Shown: positions 33,353 to 42,018, counted from the stretch's first letter. The stretch: 64,000 bases of DNA from Streptomyces sp. NBC_00154 (GCF_026342835.1 NZ_JAPEMI010000001.1:2486501-2550500), one strand, 5' to 3'. Notes: generated by a model from the letters alone, not told the origin. A program made the numbers and translations.

Positions 33353-34678
33353 TCACCCGATCCGCTCCAGGCGGCGGATCGGGCGGGCCGCCAGCAGCAG
33401 CCCCACCACCAGCGCGTTGATCACCGCTCCGGCCAGCAGCACTTCCGAAGCGCCCACCGCGTCCGCGACCGGTCCCGCCAGCGCGCGGCCCGCCGCCAGC
33501 ATCAGCAGGGAGCCCGCCACGTCGTAGGCGTGCAGCCGGTTCAGGGCCTCCGGCGGGACGTGCGTCTGGACCGTCGTCGACCACATCACCAACCAGAACG
33601 CGAACACCGCGCCCGCCACGAACTGCCCGACCCCCAGCGCGAACACCGGCATCCCGAGACCGAGCACCACCAGGTTGACGCACACCCCGGTCAGGGCGAT
33701 AGCGCCCGCCGCGAGCGGGCGGCGGGGTCTCAGCCGCAGGGCCAGCAGGCCGCCGAGCACGCTGCCCGCGCCGTTCACCGCCATCATCACGCCGTACGTG
33801 CCCGAGCCGTGTGCCTCGGTGACCTCGACCGCGGTCAGCGGGAGCATCGGGCCCATCACGGTGAAGCCGTACACCGTCCAGATCGCGATCACCCCCCACA
33901 GCCAGCTGCGCGCACTGAATTCCCGCCAGCCATCCACCAGTTCGGCGACGAATGTGCCGCGTGGCGCCTCGTCGGACGGCATCGGGGCGAGGCGCAGCAG
34001 GAAGAGGCAGGCGCCGGAGACCGCGAACGTCGACGCGTTCGCCGCGTACACCGCTCCGGCGCTCGCCAGCCCGACCAGCAGCCCCGCGAAGGCGGGGCCG
34101 GCCATGGTCATCAGCGCCTCGGAGACCCGGAGCACCGCATTGCCGCGCTGCACGTCGAGCGCCACCCGGGGCACCGTCGATGCGACGCCCGGCTGGAAGA
34201 GCGCGGCGCCGACGCCGGCCACCGAGCTCAGTGCGTACACCGCCCACAGCGGCGGGTTGCCGGTGGCGAAGGAGATGGCCAGCACGGATGCCCCGACCAG
34301 CCGCAGCGCGTCGGCGATGATCATCATCCGGCGTGGGGTGAACCGATCCGCCAGTACGCCGCCGAAGAGCACGAAGAGGGCCAGCGGCCCCATCCAGGCG
34401 GCCAGCGCGAAGCCCACGGAGGAGTGCGGCCGGCCGGCCCCCAGCAGACCCGCGGTGAGCGCCACGGGGATCATGCCGTCGCCGAAGAGTGCGGCGGTAC
34501 GGGCGATGAAGAAGAGCCGGAAGTTACGGTTCCAGAGCTCGCTTCCCGGTCGGTCGTCGTCCCATCGCGCAGCCAGCGGCGGCAAGGAAGCCGTAGGGCT
34601 GAGGGAAGACGAAGGGGATGGGGCGCTCTCGCGGGTCGCGCCGGGAATGCACTCGTGCTCTGCTGACTTTTCCTTCAC
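33353..34678 (-). CDS. MFS transporter (DUF/MFS_3-type efflux-like)
   Basis: A 441-aa major-facilitator protein when read from GTG 34678. After a Ser/Pro/Thr-rich N-terminus it shows LWNRNFRLFFIARTAALFGDG, the signature opening of the MFS_3/enterobactin-exporter-like branch. GVLADRFTPRRMMIIADALRLVGA (motif A) and GRALAGPVADAVGASEVLLAGAV near the end follow. These are usually drug or siderophore exporters. No ATG gives a sensible start; GTG 34678 follows GACAT without a strong ribosome site, so the start is uncertain. It is divergent from the GlxA-type regulator, with a GntR-type palindrome in the gap. Confidence 0.83.
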   Translation of the reverse strand: MKEKSAEHECIPGATRESAPSPSSSLSPTASLPPLAARWDDDRPGSELWNRNFRLFFIARTAALFGDGMIPVALTAGLLGAGRPHSSVGFALAAWMGPLALFVLFGGVLADRFTPRRMMIIADALRLVGASVLAISFATGNPPLWAVYALSSVAGVGAALFQPGVASTVPRVALDVQRGNAVLRVSEALMTMAGPAFAGLLVGLASAGAVYAANASTFAVSGACLFLLRLAPMPSDEAPRGTFVAELVDGWREFSARSWLWGVIAIWTVYGFTVMGPMLPLTAVEVTEAHGSGTYGVMMAVNGAGSVLGGLLALRLRPRRPLAAGAIALTGVCVNLVVLGLGMPVFALGVGQFVAGAVFAFWLVMWSTTVQTHVPPEALNRLHAYDVAGSLLMLAAGRALAGPVADAVGASEVLLAGAVINALVVGLLLAARPIRRLERIG

Positions 34679-34700
34679 GTCAGTGACATGTATCAGTTTA

Positions 34701-34714
34701 AGGTCTATACCACT
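34701..34714. promoter_or_regulatory. GntR/HutC-type palindrome resembling a DasR-responsive element
   Basis: The reverse strand reads AGTGGTATAGACCT, agreeing with the DasR site consensus A(C/G)TGGTCTAGACCA except at two positions; the core GGTATAGACC keeps the GGT-N4-ACC arms. It lies in the 56-base gap between the MFS gene and the GlxA-type regulator and could control both. Confidence 0.45.
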
Positions 34715-34734
34715 AGGGGTGAAGGGAGTCCGCC

Positions 34735-35724
34735 ATGCGGCATCGAGTCGTCGTCCTGGCCCTCGACGGGCTGCTCCCTTTCGAACTGGGCATCCCACAA
34801 AGGATCTTCGGCCTGGCCCACGGTTCCGAGCCCGGCGACCGGGGCCGGAAACTGTACGAAGTCGTGACCTGTTCCGTCCGCCCACCTGGTCCGGTGTCCA
34901 CCGACGCGGACTTCACCATCACCGTGGAGCGCGGCCCCGAGGCGCTGGCCACCGCCGACACGGTCGTCATCCCCGCTTCCTACGAGCTCGGCCCCGTCTA
35001 CGACGAGGGCAGGCTGACGGACGAACTGACCGCCGCGTTCGCGTACATCAGGCCGGGCACCCGTCTGGTCTCGATCTGCACGGGCAGTTACGTGCTTGCC
35101 GCCGCCGGACGTCTCGACGGACGCCCCGCCACCACGCACTGGTCGTCCGCCGACCACTTCCAGCAGCTGTTCCCGCAGGTCCGGGTCGACCCCGACGTCC
35201 TGTTCATCGACGACGGGGACGTCCTCACATCCGCCGGGGTCGCCGCCGGGATCGACCTCTGCCTGCACATCGTGCGCCGCGACCACGGCACGGCCGTCGC
35301 CAATGACGTCGCCCGCCGCACGGTCGTGCCGCCGCACCGCGACGGCGGGCAGGCCCAGTACATCCGACGCCCGGTCCCCGAGGCTCAGTTCGCGACCACG
35401 ACGAGCGCGCGGGCCTGGGCACTCGGCCGGCTCGACCGGCCGATCCTGCTGCGCGACATGGCGCAGCAGGAGTCGATGAGCGTACGGACGTTCACGCGCC
35501 GGTTCCGGGAGGAGGTCGGGATCAGTCCGGGGCAGTGGCTGACCCAGCAGCGGGTGGAGCGGGCACGGGGGCTGCTGGAGGCCACGGACCTGTCGATCGA
35601 CCAGGTGGCACGGGAAGCGGGGTTCGGGACGGCGACGTCGCTGCGCCAGCACATCCAGGCGGCGTTGGGCGTGTCACCGACGATGTACCGGCGGACGTTC
35701 CGCGTGGGGGCGGGCGGTCGGTGA
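34735..35724 (+). CDS. GlxA-family transcriptional regulator (DJ-1/PfpI domain plus AraC HTH)
   Basis: A 329-aa two-domain regulator. The N-terminal class-I-glutamine-amidotransferase-like (DJ-1/PfpI) domain (about 1-190) has the nucleophile-elbow segment LVSICTGSYVLAAAGRLDGRP with Cys near residue 114. The C-terminal AraC-type HTH (about 220-320) shows SVRTFTRRFREEVGISPGQWL and DQVAREAGFGTATSLRQHIQA, ending in ALGVSPTMYRRTF. GlxA-type regulators control amine, amidino-acid or stress genes and some secondary metabolism. Here it is divergent from an MFS exporter, which may be its target. GGGAG lies just before the ATG. Confidence 0.88.
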   Translation: MRHRVVVLALDGLLPFELGIPQRIFGLAHGSEPGDRGRKLYEVVTCSVRPPGPVSTDADFTITVERGPEALATADTVVIPASYELGPVYDEGRLTDELTAAFAYIRPGTRLVSICTGSYVLAAAGRLDGRPATTHWSSADHFQQLFPQVRVDPDVLFIDDGDVLTSAGVAAGIDLCLHIVRRDHGTAVANDVARRTVVPPHRDGGQAQYIRRPVPEAQFATTTSARAWALGRLDRPILLRDMAQQESMSVRTFTRRFREEVGISPGQWLTQQRVERARGLLEATDLSIDQVAREAGFGTATSLRQHIQAALGVSPTMYRRTFRVGAGGR

Positions 35725-35809
35725 GGGCGCGGATGCGGATGCGGCGCCCGAGGAGCTGGTGCCGCGACCGGCAACGCTTGCGACGGGGTAGAGCTCGCCG
35801 GGAAGGGCA

Positions 35810-36859
35810 CTAGAACACCAGCACGCCGCGCGCCACCCGCCCGTGGTACGCGTCGTCCGCCGCCTTCGCGAAGTCCTCCACCGGGTACGTCTCCGTCACC
35901 AGCTCGTCGAGGAGCAGCCGGCCGTCCCGGTACAGGTCCGCGTAGAGCGCGATGTCGCGCTGCGGGCGCGAGGAGCCGTACCGGCAGCCCAGGATCGACT
36001 TGTCCAGGTACATCGACGAGACCAGGAACGACGCCTCCGCCGTCGCCGCCGGGACACCCAGCAGGATCGCCTGGCCGTGCCGGTCCAGGAGGTCGATCGC
36101 CTGCCGGATCAGTTCCGTGCGCCCCACGCACTCGAAGGCGTGGTCGGCACCGGTCGGCAGGATCTCGCGCACGCCGTCCGCCGACGGCAGGAAGTGCGTC
36201 GCGCCGAACTGCCGTGCCACCGCCTCCTTCGCCGGGTTGGCGTCCACCGCGACGATCGTCAGCGCGCCCGCGATCCGCGCACCCTGGATCACATTGAGCC
36301 CGATGCCGCCGGTGCCGATCACGACGACCGTGTCGCCCCGGTCGACCTTCGCCCGGTTGAGCACGGCGCCGACCCCCGTCAGCACACCGCAGCCGATCAG
36401 GGCGGCCGACGTCAGCGGGATGTCGGCGGGGATCTTCACCGCCTGCACGGCCTTGACGAGGGTCCGTTCGGCGAACGCCGAGTTGGAGGCGAACTGATAC
36501 AGCGGCTTGCCGCCCCGCGAGAACGGCTGCCCGGGCATCCCGATCGCCTTGCGGCACATCGTCGGCCTGCCCCGGTCGCACTGGGCGCACGCGCCGCAGC
36601 TGGCCAGCGTGGACAGCGAGACATGGTCACCGGGCGCGACATGCGTGACGCCCGCGCCGATCGTCTCCACCACGCCCGCACCCTCGTGCCCGAGCACCAC
36701 CGGCAGCGGGAACGGAATAGTCCCGTCCACGACCGACAGATCGCTGTGGCACAGGCCGGCGGCCGCCACCGCGACGAGCACCTCGCCGGGTCCCGGGTCA
36801 CGTATCTCCAGGTCGTCGACGACCTCGGTCTGCTTGCCGTCGAAGACGACGCCTCTCAT
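35810..36859 (-). CDS. Zinc-dependent alcohol dehydrogenase (class III/NDMA-type-like)
   Basis: A 349-aa medium-chain dehydrogenase. Catalytic zinc ligands lie in AAAGLCHSDLSV and LGHEGAGVVE. The structural zinc loop is CGACAQCDRGRPTMC, with four Cys. The coenzyme fold has VVVIGTGGIGLNVIQGARIAGA with D in IVAVDAN, predicting NAD(H). It would oxidise an alcohol or hydroxyacyl intermediate. Its ATG overlaps the stop of the acyl-CoA dehydrogenase gene (ATGA), making it third in the SDR-dehydrogenase-ADH operon driven from 39004. The operator at 39027-39041 controls that operon. The exact substrate is unknown. Confidence 0.88.
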   Translation of the reverse strand: MRGVVFDGKQTEVVDDLEIRDPGPGEVLVAVAAAGLCHSDLSVVDGTIPFPLPVVLGHEGAGVVETIGAGVTHVAPGDHVSLSTLASCGACAQCDRGRPTMCRKAIGMPGQPFSRGGKPLYQFASNSAFAERTLVKAVQAVKIPADIPLTSAALIGCGVLTGVGAVLNRAKVDRGDTVVVIGTGGIGLNVIQGARIAGALTIVAVDANPAKEAVARQFGATHFLPSADGVREILPTGADHAFECVGRTELIRQAIDLLDRHGQAILLGVPAATAEASFLVSSMYLDKSILGCRYGSSRPQRDIALYADLYRDGRLLLDELVTETYPVEDFAKAADDAYHGRVARGVLVF

Positions 36860-38007
36860 CTCGGCTCCCTCGGTAGGCCGAGCACCCGCTCGGCGATGAT
36901 GTTCCGCTGGATCTCGTCCGAGCCGCCGTAGATGGTGTCGGACCGGGTGAACAGGAACAGGCGCTGTGCCTCGTCGAGTCCGTACGGTGTGGTGGGCGAC
37001 CAGTCGTCCGGGCCCACGGCTGCGGCGGCGCCCCTGATCTCCACGGCGAGCTCGCCGAGCCGCTTGTGCCAGCCGCCCCAGAGCAGCTTGGCGACGCTCG
37101 GGGCGCCCGCGTCGCCGGAACCGCCCAGGGTGCGCAGGGCGTTCCAGCGCATGGTCTTCAGCTCGGCCCACTGCCGGACGAGCCGTTCGCGCAGTACGGC
37201 GTCGGCGACCGCACCGCCGGCGACGGCGGCCCGGACCACACGGTCCAGCTCGGCGGCGAAACCGATCTGCTGGACCAGGGTGGAGACGCCGCGCTCCAGG
37301 GCGAGCAGCCCCATGGCGACGGTCCAGCCGTTGCCCTCGCCGCCGACCACCTCCTCGGCGAGCGCGCCGTCGAAGAAGACCTCGTTGAACTCGCTCGTCC
37401 CGGACATCTGGCGGATCGGGCGCACCTCGACACGGCCCGGCTGGTCCATCGGCACCAGCAGGAACGACAGTCCGTGGTGGCGCTGCGAGCCGGGGGTGGT
37501 GCGGGCGAGGACGAAGCACCAGTCGGCGTCCTGGGCGAGCGAGGTCCAGATCTTCTGGCCGGTGACGATGTACCGGCCGGTGCCGTCCGGCACGGCGCTC
37601 GTCCGCACCCCGGCGAGATCAGAGCCGGCGCCGGGTTCGCTGTAACCCTGGCACCAGAGCTCCTCGCCCCGGGCGACGGCGGGGAGGAACCGCTGCTTCT
37701 GCGACTCGGTCCCGTACGCGATGAGGGTGGGGGCAAGGAGGTTCTCGCCGATGTGGCCGACGCGGGCGGGGGCGGTGGTGCGCGCGTACTCCTCCGCCCA
37801 GGCGACCTGCTGGGTGAGGGTGACGTGCCGGTTTCCGTAGCCGGCCGTCCCGGTATCCCAGCCGAGGCCGATCCAGCCGGCGCGGCCCAGCTCCCGCTCC
37901 CAGGCGCGGCCGCCCGCGGTGGCGCAGGGCTGTGCGAGGTGGGCCTCCAGCCAGGACCGGGCCTCCTGGCGGAAGGCGTCGTCCGCCGCGTCGAACGCGA
38001 AGTCCAC
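36856..38007 (-). CDS. Acyl-CoA dehydrogenase, IQ-NI-type subunit, copy 1
   Basis: A 383-aa acyl-CoA dehydrogenase. Visible: CQGYSEPGAGSDLAGVRTSA (flavin/substrate loop), GRYIVTGQKIWTSLAQDADWC, and the C-terminal RSDTIYGGSDEIQRNIIAERVLGLP, the standard ending of the catalytic-type FadE subunit (FadE34/ChsE-like). GTG 38007 is preferred because AAGGAG ends five bases before it; GTG 38013 overlaps that site. It is second in the SDR operon. In heteromeric steroid FadE complexes this type pairs with an HGGxGFTWE-type subunit such as 16598 or 41058. It is closely similar to 42019-43185. Confidence 0.87.
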   Translation of the reverse strand: MDFAFDAADDAFRQEARSWLEAHLAQPCATAGGRAWERELGRAGWIGLGWDTGTAGYGNRHVTLTQQVAWAEEYARTTAPARVGHIGENLLAPTLIAYGTESQKQRFLPAVARGEELWCQGYSEPGAGSDLAGVRTSAVPDGTGRYIVTGQKIWTSLAQDADWCFVLARTTPGSQRHHGLSFLLVPMDQPGRVEVRPIRQMSGTSEFNEVFFDGALAEEVVGGEGNGWTVAMGLLALERGVSTLVQQIGFAAELDRVVRAAVAGGAVADAVLRERLVRQWAELKTMRWNALRTLGGSGDAGAPSVAKLLWGGWHKRLGELAVEIRGAAAAVGPDDWSPTTPYGLDEAQRLFLFTRSDTIYGGSDEIQRNIIAERVLGLPREPR

Positions 38008-38046
38008 GTCCACTCCTTGAGGTCGGGCGGAAAATCCAGCCGCTCC

Positions 38047-38082
38047 GTCGTTCGAGGAGCGGGGTCCGGGGCGGAGCCCCGG
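38047..38082. repeat. Intergenic Streptomyces-type element, copy 1 (hairpin)
   Basis: GTTCGAGGAGCGGGG followed by a stem CCGGGGC-gga-GCCCCGG (38066-38072 with 38076-38082). The reverse-complement of the element at 52470-52511 gives nearly the same string. It sits between the SDR and the acyl-CoA dehydrogenase inside one operon, so it may act as a partial terminator or an mRNA-stability element. Confidence 0.6.
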
Positions 38083-38089
38083 TGGGAGG

Positions 38090-39004
38090 TCACGCGTTGG
38101 GCCTCGTCCTCGCCGCCGCCGCGGCCGCCATCGCCTCCAGCTGCGCCAGCATCGGCATCGGATCCACCCCCACCGTCCCCGGCAGGAAGTCGGCGATCCG
38201 CTCCGGCGTCCAGGCCCCCTCCGCGTACCCCGCCCGCAGTTCCCTCGGCTGCGCCCAGACCGCGATCTTCGGGCCGGCGATCGTGTAGACCTGACCGGTG
38301 ATCTTCTCCTCGCGGGCCCGATCGCTCAACAGGTAGACGACGAGTGCGGCCACGTCCTCCGGTTCGCCGATCTCCTTCAGTTCCATCGGGACGTTCGCGG
38401 ACATCCGGGTCCGGGCCACCGGGGCGACGGCGTTCGCCGTGACGCCGTACTTGTGCAGACCGAGCGCCGCGCTCCGGACGAGCGAGATGATCCCGCCCTT
38501 CGCGGCGCTGTAGTTGGCCTGGGCGACACTGCCCTGATGATTGCCGCTGGTGAAGCCGACCAGCGTGCCGCCGCCCTCCTGCTTCCGCATGACCGCCGCG
38601 GCCGCCCGGAAGACGGTGAAGGTGCCCTTCAGGTGGGTGGCGACGACGGGGTCCCACTCCTCCTCGGACATGTTGAACAGCATCCGCTCGCGCAGGATCC
38701 CGGCCACGCAGACGACCCCGTCGATCCGCCCGAACCGCGCCAGCGCCGTGTCCACGATCCGCTGTCCGCCCGCCATCGTGGAGATGTCGTCGGCCACCGC
38801 GACGGCCTCGCCGCCCGCCGCCTCGATCTCCTTGACGACGGACTCGGCTATCTCGCTGCTCGGTTCGCCGCCCTCGATGGAGACGCCGTAGTCGTTGACG
38901 ACGACCCGGGCCCCCTGTGCCGCCGCGGCAAGCGCGACCGCTCGTCCGATGCCACGGCCGGCACCGGTCACGGCCACCACCTTGCCTGCCAAGAAGTTCC
39001 CCAT
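38090..39004 (-). CDS. Short-chain dehydrogenase/reductase (hydroxyacyl-CoA dehydrogenase-like)
   Basis: A 304-aa SDR. The cofactor motif TGAGRGIG is at about 13-20, NAG-equivalent VCVAGIL near 100, and the catalytic YSAAKGG near 164-170 with a Ser (FTSGNHQ) ahead of it. The longer-than-usual C-terminus and the segment VNDYGVSIEGGEPSSEIAESVV are shared with the SDR part of multifunctional enzyme type 2 and with IpdF-like steroid dehydrogenases. It would oxidise a 3-hydroxyacyl-CoA. It is the first gene of a three-gene operon (SDR, acyl-CoA dehydrogenase, ADH) and is divergent from the cyclase gene across the operator at 39027-39041. Confidence 0.88.
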   Translation of the reverse strand: MGNFLAGKVVAVTGAGRGIGRAVALAAAAQGARVVVNDYGVSIEGGEPSSEIAESVVKEIEAAGGEAVAVADDISTMAGGQRIVDTALARFGRIDGVVCVAGILRERMLFNMSEEEWDPVVATHLKGTFTVFRAAAAVMRKQEGGGTLVGFTSGNHQGSVAQANYSAAKGGIISLVRSAALGLHKYGVTANAVAPVARTRMSANVPMELKEIGEPEDVAALVVYLLSDRAREEKITGQVYTIAGPKIAVWAQPRELRAGYAEGAWTPERIADFLPGTVGVDPMPMLAQLEAMAAAAAARTRPNA

Positions 39005-39026
39005 GCCCGGCCCCTTCCCGCGGTTT

Positions 39027-39041
39027 CTGACGGACCGTTAG
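39027..39041. promoter_or_regulatory. Regulon operator CTGAC-GGACC-GTTAG between SDR operon and cyclase gene
   Basis: One mismatch in the right arm (GTTAG). It lies 23 bases upstream of the SDR start and 63 bases before the cyclase ATG, so it probably serves both directions. Confidence 0.75.
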
Positions 39042-39104
39042 ATTTTACGGGTAGTCGGCTCCGTCAGCACAAGACCGGCGACCAATCGATTCCAGGAGGC
39101 CCCC

Positions 39105-40031
39105 ATGCCACTGCCGGCCGAGTTCCACGAGATCGCCGAGCGCGTGAACAACTGGGGGCGCTGGGGCGCGGACGACGAGATCGGGACGCTCAACCTGATC
39201 ACCGACGCGGTGGTACGGGACGCGGCGGCGACCGTCCGCACCGGGCAGCGGATACCTCTCGCGCTCGCCCTCCAGCAGGACGGTGTACAGAGCGGGCTGA
39301 TTCCGGGACGGGTCAATCCGCTGCATGCCATGGTCCAGATCAATCAGGAGATCTTCGGCCCCGGCACGGTCGCCACCAGCGACGACGTCGTGACGCTCGG
39401 CCTGCAGGCCGCCACCCACTGGGACGCGCTCACGCACGCCTCGCACTCCGGGAAGATCTACAACGACCGCCCCGCCGCCACCGTCACCGCGCACGGCGGC
39501 GCACAGTTCAGCTCCATCGCCGCACCCCCGCACCTCGTCTCACGCGGCGTACTGCTGGATGTGGCGCGCGCCCGCGGCGTGGACCGGCTGCCCGGCGACC
39601 ATGCCGTGACCCCGGAGGACCTGGACGCGGCGGAGGAGTTCGGCGGGATCCGGGTCCGGGCCGGCGACATCGTCCTCGTACGGACCGGGCAGATCCAGGT
39701 CTATCTGGCGGGCGACAAGCATGCGTATGCCTATCCGTCGCCCGGTCTGTCGATCCGGACGCCCGAGTGGTTCCACGCGCGCGATGTCGCCGCGGTCGCC
39801 AATGACACACTGACCTTCGAGATCTTCCCGGCGGAGATCGAGGATCTGTGGCTGGGCGTGCATGCGCTGGACCTGGTCGAGATGGGCATGCTGCAGGGCC
39901 AGAACTGGAATCTGGAAGGGCTGTCCACAGCCTGTGCGGAGGCGAAGCGCTACGGCTTTCTGCTCTCCGCGATGCCGGAACCGTTCGTCGGCGCCACCGG
40001 CACCCCGGTCGCCCCGGTGGCCGTCCTGTGA
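39105..40031 (+). CDS. Cyclase-family protein (kynurenine-formamidase-like hydrolase)
   Basis: A 308-aa protein of the cyclase/KynB family (PF04199). It opens with NNWGRWGADDEIGTLNLIT, a hallmark of the family, and has LGLQAATHWDALTHASHSGKIYND where the metal-binding H-x-x-T-H-x-D motif lies (an Ala replaces the first Gly or His position, but the T-H-W-D core is kept). GDIVLVRTGQ and PEWFHARDVAAVANDTLTFE follow. Members hydrolyse C-N or C-C bonds, often with zinc or manganese. AGGAGG lies five bases before the ATG. It is the only gene on its side of the operator and ends three bases from the convergent ATPase gene. Confidence 0.87.
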   Translation: MPLPAEFHEIAERVNNWGRWGADDEIGTLNLITDAVVRDAAATVRTGQRIPLALALQQDGVQSGLIPGRVNPLHAMVQINQEIFGPGTVATSDDVVTLGLQAATHWDALTHASHSGKIYNDRPAATVTAHGGAQFSSIAAPPHLVSRGVLLDVARARGVDRLPGDHAVTPEDLDAAEEFGGIRVRAGDIVLVRTGQIQVYLAGDKHAYAYPSPGLSIRTPEWFHARDVAAVANDTLTFEIFPAEIEDLWLGVHALDLVEMGMLQGQNWNLEGLSTACAEAKRYGFLLSAMPEPFVGATGTPVAPVAVL

Positions 40032-40034
40032 CTG

Positions 40035-40529
40035 CTATGCGGGATGGGTGACGACGGCGGGCGACGGCTCATGCAGGCCGGCCCCGTGCGCCCCCACCTG
40101 CATCTGGACCTGCACCACGGGTGCCCCGCGGTCCACCTCGCACCAGATTTGCTTGCCGGCGCCTTCCGGCTGCCAGCCCCAGCGGTCGGCGAGGCCGTCG
40201 ACCAGCTCCAGGCCCCGGCCGCCGGTGTCCTCGCCCGCCGCGTGCCGCTGCTGCGGCGGGCGGCAGCTGGCGTCGGCCACCTCGACCCGTACGGTCCCGG
40301 CCGTCCCCGCCGTTTCGGCCGCGCCGAACAGCATGCGCAGCACGGCCGGACAGCCGGTATGGACGACCGCGTTGGTGACCAGCTCCGAGATCAGCAGGAT
40401 GAGCGTCTCGGCCAGCGGCTCGTCGTCCCTTATCCCGGACCCGACCAGTCTCGACCGCGCCCACCTGCGGGCCCGCCCGACCTCTGCGGGATCCGGCCCG
40501 ACCTCCAACTGAACCTGAAGCACCTGCAC
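40035..40529 (-). CDS. HATPase-domain regulatory protein (anti-sigma-factor/RsbW-like)
   Basis: A 164-aa protein with a single GHKL ATPase fold of the RsbW/anti-sigma type. Helix 1 shows VGRARRWARSRL, the N box LISELVTNAVVHTGCP, and the G1 region DTGGRGLELVDGLADRWGW. A C-terminal GKQIWCEVDRG follows. Streptomycetes have dozens of such stand-alone ATPases that bind anti-sigma antagonists (STAS proteins) or sigma factors; a STAS protein lies at 46904-47278. The start is GTG 40529 or 40523. It converges with the cyclase gene and is divergent from the small gene at 40672. Confidence 0.85.
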   Translation of the reverse strand: MQVLQVQLEVGPDPAEVGRARRWARSRLVGSGIRDDEPLAETLILLISELVTNAVVHTGCPAVLRMLFGAAETAGTAGTVRVEVADASCRPPQQRHAAGEDTGGRGLELVDGLADRWGWQPEGAGKQIWCEVDRGAPVVQVQMQVGAHGAGLHEPSPAVVTHPA

Positions 40530-41057
40530 CGCTCACACCATCCGAACCGGCGGACACATCGCCTCGCGCCTCCTCAGGGTCACGGAACGTGATTCCCTTA
40601 CGAGACAGCATGGTTGACGTACAGTCACCGCAACAAGCGCTTCGGGCATATTCCAGCGCGAAGGAGTACGCGTGGTGCATACTGTGCGACGCACGCTGCG
40701 GGGGGTCGAACAGAAGCACACAGAGGGCGCGGGAATCGCCCCACGGGCAGGCCCGGCGCTTCTGACAGGAACGCGAGCAGGGCACCTCGGCCGGACCGCA
40801 GTCGCCCCACGGGCAACACCCGGATCGCCAGGTTCCACAACCACTCGCATCCAACGGAGCGTACCCGAGCCGACGGCAACTGCGGCCCGTGACGAATCAC
40901 GCAAAGGACACAAGCCGGTATCGGCACTTACCGACTGCACTGCGTAACTCCGCAGCGTGAAGTTCAGGGCCCTTTCGCGTGACATGCATGCGCTCGGCAC
41001 TCATCGTCCCGACCTCAGCCGCACCCGTACCCGGTAAGCCATCGGTCCGCCGTGCGC
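40530..41057. other. 528-base region with at most one small gene
   Basis: Between the HATPase start and the acyl-CoA dehydrogenase stop. It holds the candidate small gene 40672-40947, an imperfect palindrome GGAACGTGATTCC at 40583-40595, and otherwise lower-GC sequence than its neighbours. I saw no RNA gene or mobile element. Confidence 0.6.
40672..40947 (+). CDS. Candidate small basic protein, function unknown
   Basis: A 91-residue frame starting GTG at 40672, with an ideal ribosome site AAGGAG (40661-40666) five bases upstream; this is the main evidence for it. The product is basic and Thr/Arg/Gly-rich (TRAGHLGRTAVAPRATPGS), lacks a signal peptide or membrane segment, and shows weaker third-position GC than neighbouring genes. 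It could be a small regulatory protein paired with the divergent HATPase, or a chance frame. I do not recognise the sequence. Confidence 0.35.
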   Translation: MVHTVRRTLRGVEQKHTEGAGIAPRAGPALLTGTRAGHLGRTAVAPRATPGSPGSTTTRIQRSVPEPTATAARDESRKGHKPVSALTDCTA

Positions 41058-42011
41058 TCAGCACAGATCGGCCGCAAGCGCCTCCTCGGCCTCGGCCGCC
41101 GTCAGCCACTGCCCGGCCCGCAGCCACGCCCGCTTGAGGTGCAGATGCACGTCCGCCTCCCAGGTGAAGCCCATCCCGCCATGCACCTGGAGACAGTCCC
41201 GCGCATTGCGGACGGCCGCCTCGTCGGCGATCAGCTTCGCGCCGGCGATCTCGACCGGGCCCGCGGTCACGGCCGCCGCGTACACCGCGGCACGGGCCAG
41301 CTCGGCGCGTACCAGCATCTGGGCGCACAGGTGTTTGACCGCCTGGAAGGCGCCGATCGGTGAGCCGAACTGCTCGCGCCCACGGGCGTGTTGAACAGCC
41401 ATCTCGGTGGTGCGGGCGGCGCTGCCGAGCTGCTCGGCGGCGGACAGCAGGGTGCCTTCGCGCCGGAACCGCGCCGCCCCGGCCCCGGGCAGGGGGTCCC
41501 CGAGCGCGACCGGGGCCGTCACACGGTGCAGCGGCGTGAGCGGATCGAGTGACCGTACGGGGCGGGTGGCGCCCCGTACGAGCGTGCGCAGCGCAGCCCC
41601 CTCCAGCACCCGCACCTCCCCGCCCACCACGGCGATCAGTGCGTCCGCCGCGCCCAGGTGGGCGACCGGGCGGCCCTCGTCCAGCACCGCGACCACCGTC
41701 CCGCCCTCCGCCGCCCCCTTCACCGCACCGGCGGCGAGATGGGTGGCCGCCAGCGGCCCGGGCAGCAGCACCCGCCCCGCCTCCTCGAACAGCAGGACGG
41801 CCTCGGGCAGCCCGAGCCCCACCCCGCCCTCCGCCTCCGGCAGCCGCAGCGCGAAGAACCCGGCCGCGCCCAGCTCTCCCCACACCACCCGGTCGACGTC
41901 CGTGCCCGCGTCGAGCGCCGCCCGCATCCGGTCCCTGCCGAAGCGGCCGGCGAGCAGCTCCCGTATCCCGGCCCGCAGTGCCCGCTGGTCGTCCGAAAGC
42001 TGGAAGTCCAC
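41058..42011 (-). CDS. Acyl-CoA dehydrogenase, HGGMGFTWE-type subunit, copy 2
   Basis: A 317-aa acyl-CoA dehydrogenase, shorter than the usual 380 or so. It begins MDFQLSDDQRALRAGIREL and has EAEGGVGLGLPEAVLLFEEAGRVLLPG, then ARGREQFGSPIGAFQAVKHLCAQ and CLQVHGGMGFTWEADVHLHLKRA. The shortened middle suggests loss of part of the beta domain, as in non-catalytic partners of heteromeric FadE complexes. GTG 42011 starts seven bases after the stop of the partner gene 42019-43185, making an alpha/beta pair of ChsE type. It is third in the amidohydrolase operon under the operator at 44451-44465. Confidence 0.87.
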   Translation of the reverse strand: MDFQLSDDQRALRAGIRELLAGRFGRDRMRAALDAGTDVDRVVWGELGAAGFFALRLPEAEGGVGLGLPEAVLLFEEAGRVLLPGPLAATHLAAGAVKGAAEGGTVVAVLDEGRPVAHLGAADALIAVVGGEVRVLEGAALRTLVRGATRPVRSLDPLTPLHRVTAPVALGDPLPGAGAARFRREGTLLSAAEQLGSAARTTEMAVQHARGREQFGSPIGAFQAVKHLCAQMLVRAELARAAVYAAAVTAGPVEIAGAKLIADEAAVRNARDCLQVHGGMGFTWEADVHLHLKRAWLRAGQWLTAAEAEEALAADLC

Positions 42012-42018
42012 AGTCCGC

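Noticed and set aside
34663..34683. CTGAC ... GTCAG near the MFS/GlxA promoter
   Set aside because: The arms are 11 bases apart rather than 5, and the base before the right arm is not part of the same pattern, so it does not fit the regulon operator.
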